64,000 bases of DNA, from contig JAITUC010000030.1 in NCBI GenBank assembly GCA_031286585.1, positions 17,449 through 81,448 of the forward strand, given 5' to 3'. The position numbers and the translations under genes are program-made. The notes under the pieces were generated by a model, which did no database searches, was not told where the DNA came from, and worked only from the letters and a program-made list of their open reading frames with translations. The stretch comes from Delftia acidovorans. GTDB taxonomy: Bacteria > Pseudomonadota > Gammaproteobacteria > Burkholderiales > Burkholderiaceae_C. Shown here in pieces: positions 60,005 to 64,000 of this stretch (within the stretch, counting starts at the first letter, position 1; each line of letters starts with the position of its first letter).

Positions 60005-61615
60005 TCAGGCATGTGCCATGCCCGTGCCCGTACCGGTATGCGTGGGGCCCCCGCTACGCAGGAACCCGTACACCGCCAGCGCCGTGAGCACCGTGATGCC
60101 CGCCAGCACATCGAGCAAGGCAGCAAAGGCCTGGCCATAGGCCGCCAGCACGGCGGGTGCAGACAGGCCGGGCAGCAGGGCCATGGCCTCGGCGATGTTC
60201 CCCGTCACCAGCAACTGCGCCGCGCGGCCGGTGGCATGCACCGCCTGCACCGCCTGGGGCGCCTGAGCTGCCAGGGCCGACAGACGCCATGCCAGCAATG
60301 CGGCCAGCCCCGCGCCCACCAGCGCCAGTGCCATGCCCTCGCCCGCCACGCGCACCGTGCTGAAAATTCCCGTGGCCATGCCGGCGCGCTCGCTGGGCAC
60401 CACGCTCACGGCCAGGCCATCCATCAACCCCCAGGGCAGCCCGATGCCCAGGCCGATCAACAGCAGCGGCGGCGCCATCTGCGCAAAGGCCGTGCCCGGC
60501 ACGCACCTGCCCAGCCACAGCAGGCCCGCCGCGCAGACCAGCAGTCCCATCAGGCACAGCAGCGCGGCCGAAACCCAGCGCGTGAGCCAGCCCGCCAGCA
60601 ACGGCACGAACAACATGGGCAGGGACAGCACAAACATCAGCTGCCCCGCCTGCAGCGGCCCCATGCCCTCCACACCGATGAAGCGCACCGGCAGCAGCAC
60701 CAGCAGCACCACGAAGGCATAGGCCGGCGCACCCGCCAGCAACTGCACGCCCACGAAACGCGGATAGCGAAACAGCGACAGGTCCAGCATGGGCTGCCCC
60801 CTGCGCTGCTGCACGCGCCGCTCCACGGCCACAAAGGCCGCCAGCGCCAGCGCGGCGCCGGCCAGCGGCAGCAGCGCCGCTCCGCTGGACCAGCCCGCCT
60901 CCGGCCCCTGCAGCACGCCCCAGGTCAGCAGCGCCAGGGCTGCTGTGAACAGCAGCGCACCGGCCCGGTCCAGCCGCTGCGCCAGCGGATTGCGCGACTC
61001 CGGCATGCAGCGCAGCCCCAGCACCAGCGCGGCCAGCGCCACGGCGGCCACGCAAAGCACCACGCCGCGCCAGCCCGCCACGCCCAGCAACCAGCCCGAC
61101 AGCAACGGCCCGAAGGCCAGGCCCACGCCGAACGACGTGCCCACGCCACTGAAGGCACGCATGCGCGCCGTCCCGTCGAACACCTGGGCCAGCGCCGCCG
61201 TGCCGCCCGCCAGCGCGGCCGCCGCGCCCAGGCCCTGCAGCGCACGCAGCAGGTTGAACATGACGATGGCGCCCTGCCCGCCCAGGCAGGCCTGGGCCAG
61301 CGCACTGGCCAGCACCACGCCCAGACCGGCCAGGAAAACGCGCCGCCGCCCGTGCAGATCGGCCAGCGCGCCGGCCGCCATCAGCGTGGCGCCAAAGCTC
61401 AGCATGAAGGCATTCGTCACCCAGTTCAGCGCCAGCGGCCCGCCGCCCAGCGCCTCGCGCAGCGCGGACAGGGCCACGGCCGGCCCGGTAAAGCTCAGCG
61501 GCATGGCCAGCGCCGCGAGGCACACCGACAACAGCACCCAGGCCGGGGACGCACGCGGTCGCGCTGTGCCGTGGAGCGCACCCGGTGCGCGGGAAGAAGT
61601 CAGGCAGGAGGACAT
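60005..61615 (-). CDS. MFS drug efflux transporter (DHA2-like, 14 TM)
   Basis: A 536-residue transporter with about 14 hydrophobic helices. Motif A appears as GALADLHGRRRVFLAGL and the region after TM4 as GLGAAAALAGGTAALAQVFD. The length and helix number indicate the DHA2 group of drug:H+ antiporters. Start at MSSCLTSS (61615). The divergent LysR gene probably controls it. Confidence 0.88.
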   Translation of the reverse strand: MSSCLTSSRAPGALHGTARPRASPAWVLLSVCLAALAMPLSFTGPAVALSALREALGGGPLALNWVTNAFMLSFGATLMAAGALADLHGRRRVFLAGLGVVLASALAQACLGGQGAIVMFNLLRALQGLGAAAALAGGTAALAQVFDGTARMRAFSGVGTSFGVGLAFGPLLSGWLLGVAGWRGVVLCVAAVALAALVLGLRCMPESRNPLAQRLDRAGALLFTAALALLTWGVLQGPEAGWSSGAALLPLAGAALALAAFVAVERRVQQRRGQPMLDLSLFRYPRFVGVQLLAGAPAYAFVVLLVLLPVRFIGVEGMGPLQAGQLMFVLSLPMLFVPLLAGWLTRWVSAALLCLMGLLVCAAGLLWLGRCVPGTAFAQMAPPLLLIGLGIGLPWGLMDGLAVSVVPSERAGMATGIFSTVRVAGEGMALALVGAGLAALLAWRLSALAAQAPQAVQAVHATGRAAQLLVTGNIAEAMALLPGLSAPAVLAAYGQAFAALLDVLAGITVLTALAVYGFLRSGGPTHTGTGTGMAHA

Positions 61616-61742
61616 GGTTGGCAAGGCTTTCGCAATTCCCCGGCCGCACATGGCCGGGCATGCATGAACGATAAAAGCGCTGCAATTCCGTGAAAATAGC
61701 CGCCAGACTCCCCACACTCCCAACCCAAGGTTGGCAATCGAC

Positions 61743-62624
61743 ATGGACAGCTTCAGCGGACTCGAATCCTTTGTGCGTGCAGCCGACCTGCTGAGCTTTG
61801 CCGAGGCCGGGCGCGCCCTGGGCATCTCGGCCTCGGCCGTCGGCAAGAACGTGGCACGGCTGGAGCAGCAACTGGGCCTGCGCCTGTTCCAGCGCACCAC
61901 ACGCCAGGTGCGGCTCACGCAGGAAGGCGCGCTGTTCCATGAGCGCTGCCGCCGCATCCTGGATGAACTGCACGATGCGCGCGCCACCATGCAGGCCGCC
62001 GCCGAGGCGCCGCGCGGACGGCTGCGCGTGAGCCTGCCCACCATCGGCTACCGCTTTCTGCTGCCCGTGCTGCCCGAATTCCAGGCCCTGTACCCGGAGG
62101 TTGACCTGGACCTGGACTTCAACGACCACCTGGTGGACGTGGTCGAGGCCGGCCTGGACGTGGTCATCCGCAGCGGCGAGCTGGCCGACTCGCGCCTGGT
62201 GGCGCGCCGGCTGGGGCCGTTCCGCTTCATCCTGGCCGGCTCACCCGACTACCTGGCGGCACGGGGCATTCCGCAATCCCCCGCCGAACTGGCACGGCAC
62301 AGCTGCCTGCGCTACCGCTTCCTGAGCAGCGGCAAACTGGAGGAATGGGTTCTGCCCGGCATGCCGCCCCACCTGCCCGCCGCCCTGGTCTGCAACAACA
62401 TGGAAGCCATGCTGGGCGCGGCCGTGGCGGGCATGGGGCTGGCCTACATGCCCGACTTCCTGGCGCGGGATGCACTGGGGCGTGGCGAACTGCAGCGGGT
62501 GCTGGCGGAGGATCTGACGCACACGGGGCAGTTTTCTGCGCTGTGGGCTTCTAGTCGGCAGTTGTCGCCCAAGGTGAGGGCGTTTGTGGATTTTGTGGGG
62601 GAGAGGTTGTTCAAGGAGTCTTGA
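61743..62624 (+). CDS. LysR-family transcriptional regulator
   Basis: A 293-residue LysR protein: N-terminal LSFAEAGRALGISASAVGKNVARLEQQLGL (split, recognition helix SASAVGKNVARLE) and RTTRQVRLTQEG. The effector-binding domain has GRLRVSLPTIGYRFLLPVL at its start. It is of the DsdC/AaeR-like subclass in which the regulator is divergent from an efflux gene. It stops just before the insertion sequence, so its terminator may have been displaced. Confidence 0.9.
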   Translation: MDSFSGLESFVRAADLLSFAEAGRALGISASAVGKNVARLEQQLGLRLFQRTTRQVRLTQEGALFHERCRRILDELHDARATMQAAAEAPRGRLRVSLPTIGYRFLLPVLPEFQALYPEVDLDLDFNDHLVDVVEAGLDVVIRSGELADSRLVARRLGPFRFILAGSPDYLAARGIPQSPAELARHSCLRYRFLSSGKLEEWVLPGMPPHLPAALVCNNMEAMLGAAVAGMGLAYMPDFLARDALGRGELQRVLAEDLTHTGQFSALWASSRQLSPKVRAFVDFVGERLFKES

Positions 62625-62668
62625 ACGGGTCTTGGGTACGACTCACACTCATAGGTGACACATCAGTA

Positions 62669-63945
62669 CAAGGACATGGGTAACAGATCCAAGCTTGGCA
62701 GCTGGAGCCAACAGCAGCCAAGGAGCGATCACCATGCCCTGGAAGGAGTGCGCACCCATGGACGAGAAACTGCTCTTCATAGCCGACCACCTGCGCGGTG
62801 GCGTGCCGCTGAGCGAGCTGTGCAGGCGCTACGGCATCAGCCGCAAGACGGCCTACAAGTGGGTTGAGCGTTACCGCCAACTGGGCATGGATGGATTGCA
62901 AGAGCGCAGTCGCAGGCCCCACGGGAACAATCAGGCGATCAGCTATGCACAGCGCCGGGCCATCATTGAGCTGCGTACGCAGCAAAGTTCACAGATGGGG
63001 CCCAAGAAGCTGCACGCTTTGCTCCTGCAGCGTTGGGGCCCACAGGAGACACCCAGCAAAACCACCATCTACAACGTACTGAAGGCAGAGGGGCTTGTTT
63101 GCAGCAGGCGTGTACGCAGACGCTCGGTGCCGACGGCCCAGCCCTTGCGAACGAGCAAGCAGCCCAATGGGGTGTGGAGTGCAGACTACAAAGGCCAGTT
63201 CAAGACAGCCGATGGTCACTGGTGCTATCCATTGACCATCATGGACCACGCCAGCCGCTATTTGCTGGCCGTGCATGTCTACGACAGCCCCAACTACGAG
63301 GATGCCAAACGCAGCTTCGAACAGGTGTTTCGGCAATACGGACTGCCCGAGCGCATACGCAGTGACAACGGTCCGCCGTTCGCGACTACTGGCGTGGCGG
63401 GCCTGTCACGCCTGGCGATATGGTGGATAAGGCTGGGGATCAGGCCGGAGCGCATCGAGAGGGGCAAGCCACAGCAAAACGGTCGCCACGAGCGGATGCA
63501 CCGCACGCTCAAGCATGCCCTTGGCAAAGAGCCAGCAGCGGACAAGACGACATTGCAGATGCAGCTCGATGCCTTTGTGGAGCACTACAACTGGCAGCGC
63601 CCGCATGAGGCCTTGCAGCAAAGCATGCCGGCCCAGCATTACAGCGACTCGGCCAGGCCATACCCCTCAAAGCTGCCCGAGCTGCAGTACCCGAAGCATT
63701 GGGAACGAGTTCGAGTCAGCCACAACGGCCTGATTTACTGGCGAGCGCTGCGGGTCTACATAGGCTACCTGCTTGCGGGGCAGTGGATCGGGATGCAGGA
63801 GGTGGCCGCTGGCCAGTGGGATGTGTATCTGGGGCCGGTGCGACTGGGCTGCTTCAACGAAGAGGATGTGCGAGGACCCCAGAAGGACTATGTGAGCTTG
63901 AAGTGTTACCCATGTCTGTGAGCTGAGTTGTTACCCATGTCCTTG
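62669..63945 (+). mobile_element. IS481-family insertion sequence
   Basis: The transposase gene is bounded by a 17-bp perfect terminal inverted repeat, CAAGGACATGGGTAACA (62669-62685) and its inverse (63929-63945). Outside this, the right end continues to ACA (TGT read inwards), while the left outer three bases differ. A partial internal copy of the repeat (TGTTACCCATGTC, 63904-63916) lies before the right end. No target duplication is evident. Right after it comes a piece of the dispersed repeat. Confidence 0.85.
62734..63921 (+). CDS. IS481-family transposase
   Basis: A 395-residue DDE transposase with AAGGAG ahead of ATG 62734. The N-terminal helix-turn-helix is LSELCRRYGISRKTAYKWVE. The rve integrase core has the catalytic Asp in WSADYKGQF, Asp in RIRSDNGPPF and Glu in NGRHERMHRTL. 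Complete and apparently functional. Confidence 0.92.
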   Translation: MPWKECAPMDEKLLFIADHLRGGVPLSELCRRYGISRKTAYKWVERYRQLGMDGLQERSRRPHGNNQAISYAQRRAIIELRTQQSSQMGPKKLHALLLQRWGPQETPSKTTIYNVLKAEGLVCSRRVRRRSVPTAQPLRTSKQPNGVWSADYKGQFKTADGHWCYPLTIMDHASRYLLAVHVYDSPNYEDAKRSFEQVFRQYGLPERIRSDNGPPFATTGVAGLSRLAIWWIRLGIRPERIERGKPQQNGRHERMHRTLKHALGKEPAADKTTLQMQLDAFVEHYNWQRPHEALQQSMPAQHYSDSARPYPSKLPELQYPKHWERVRVSHNGLIYWRALRVYIGYLLAGQWIGMQEVAAGQWDVYLGPVRLGCFNEEDVRGPQKDYVSLKCYPCL

Positions 63946-63959
63946 ACACGTACACCCCA

Positions 63960-64000
63960 CTGCCCACGACCCCTTCGCTGCGCTCCGGGGCGACCTGCGT
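63960..64000 (+). repeat. dispersed repeat copy, partial at window edge
   Basis: CCACGACCCCTTCGCTGCGC followed by TCCGGGGCGACCTGCGT matches the segment at about 18157-18190 with few changes. It continues beyond the window. Confidence 0.65.

Noticed and set aside
60002..61693. Long plus-strand frame opposite the MFS gene
   Set aside because: Low-complexity Gln/Arg/Ala product; the minus-strand MFS protein has full transporter features.

Overview
The window looks like a chromosomal piece of a high-GC betaproteobacterium of the Burkholderiales, most likely Comamonadaceae (Delftia, Comamonas or Acidovorax-like). This rests on uniformly GC-rich codon use, gene sets such as yicC-kinase-phosphatase-rdgB-hemW and gmk-rpoZ-spoT, the Tad locus arrangement with a DUF3613-like gene, and a dispersed hairpin-rich repeat of a kind I associate with this family. 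The genus is inference.

Layout. 1-9.2 kb: the 3' half of a Tad/Flp pilus locus (tadB fragment, tadC, tadD, DUF3613-like, two TadE-like pseudopilins, TadG-like), then a receiver-less sigma-54 activator and a glycosyltransferase. 9.3-15.2 kb: a signalling block. An EAL protein and a FecR-like partner read leftwards from a near-perfect sigma-54 promoter. A histidine kinase/NtrC-family pair reads rightwards into a secreted protein that has its own sigma-54 promoter and two TGTC-N9-GACA sites in enhancer position. 15.3-18 kb: small membrane protein, MFS transporter, secreted nuclease. 18.1-20.2 kb: repeat element, stand-alone ClpP paralogue, ArsR/SRPBCC pair, hypothetical gene.

20.2-27.0 kb: accessory metabolism (Old Yellow Enzyme, NmrA-like reductase, dienelactone-hydrolase-like enzyme, LysR regulator, HchA) bordered by gene remnants, then MerR plus a hotdog thioesterase-like gene. 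27.0-29.4 kb: an AT-rich island on the minus strand (31-residue Cys peptide, terminator, GRDP-like protein, MATE-like exporter), lying between two same-orientation copies of the dispersed repeat. It is the best candidate in the window for an undescribed system. 29.4-34.9 kb: DAHP synthase and a Fur-box FecI/FecR/TonB-receptor iron locus. 34.9-42.5 kb: EF-hand membrane protein, GntR-SDR-fumarylacetoacetase operon, a 13-bp tandem repeat, SPOR protein, I78-like lipoprotein.

42.5-54 kb: conserved housekeeping genes (hemW, rdgB, PP2C phosphatase, Ser/Thr kinase, yicC, gmk, rpoZ, spoT, sirtuin, MltB-type transglycosylase, greB) and two tandem tRNA-Arg(ACG) genes with matching terminators. 54-59.5 kb: an amine/amino-acid locus (MocR regulator, APC permease, NTF2-like protein, PuuB-like oxidase) whose divergent promoter carries four CTGG-type direct-repeat sites. 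59.5-64 kb: truncated haemoglobin, MFS/LysR divergent pair, and an IS481-family insertion sequence that abuts another copy of the dispersed repeat at the window edge.
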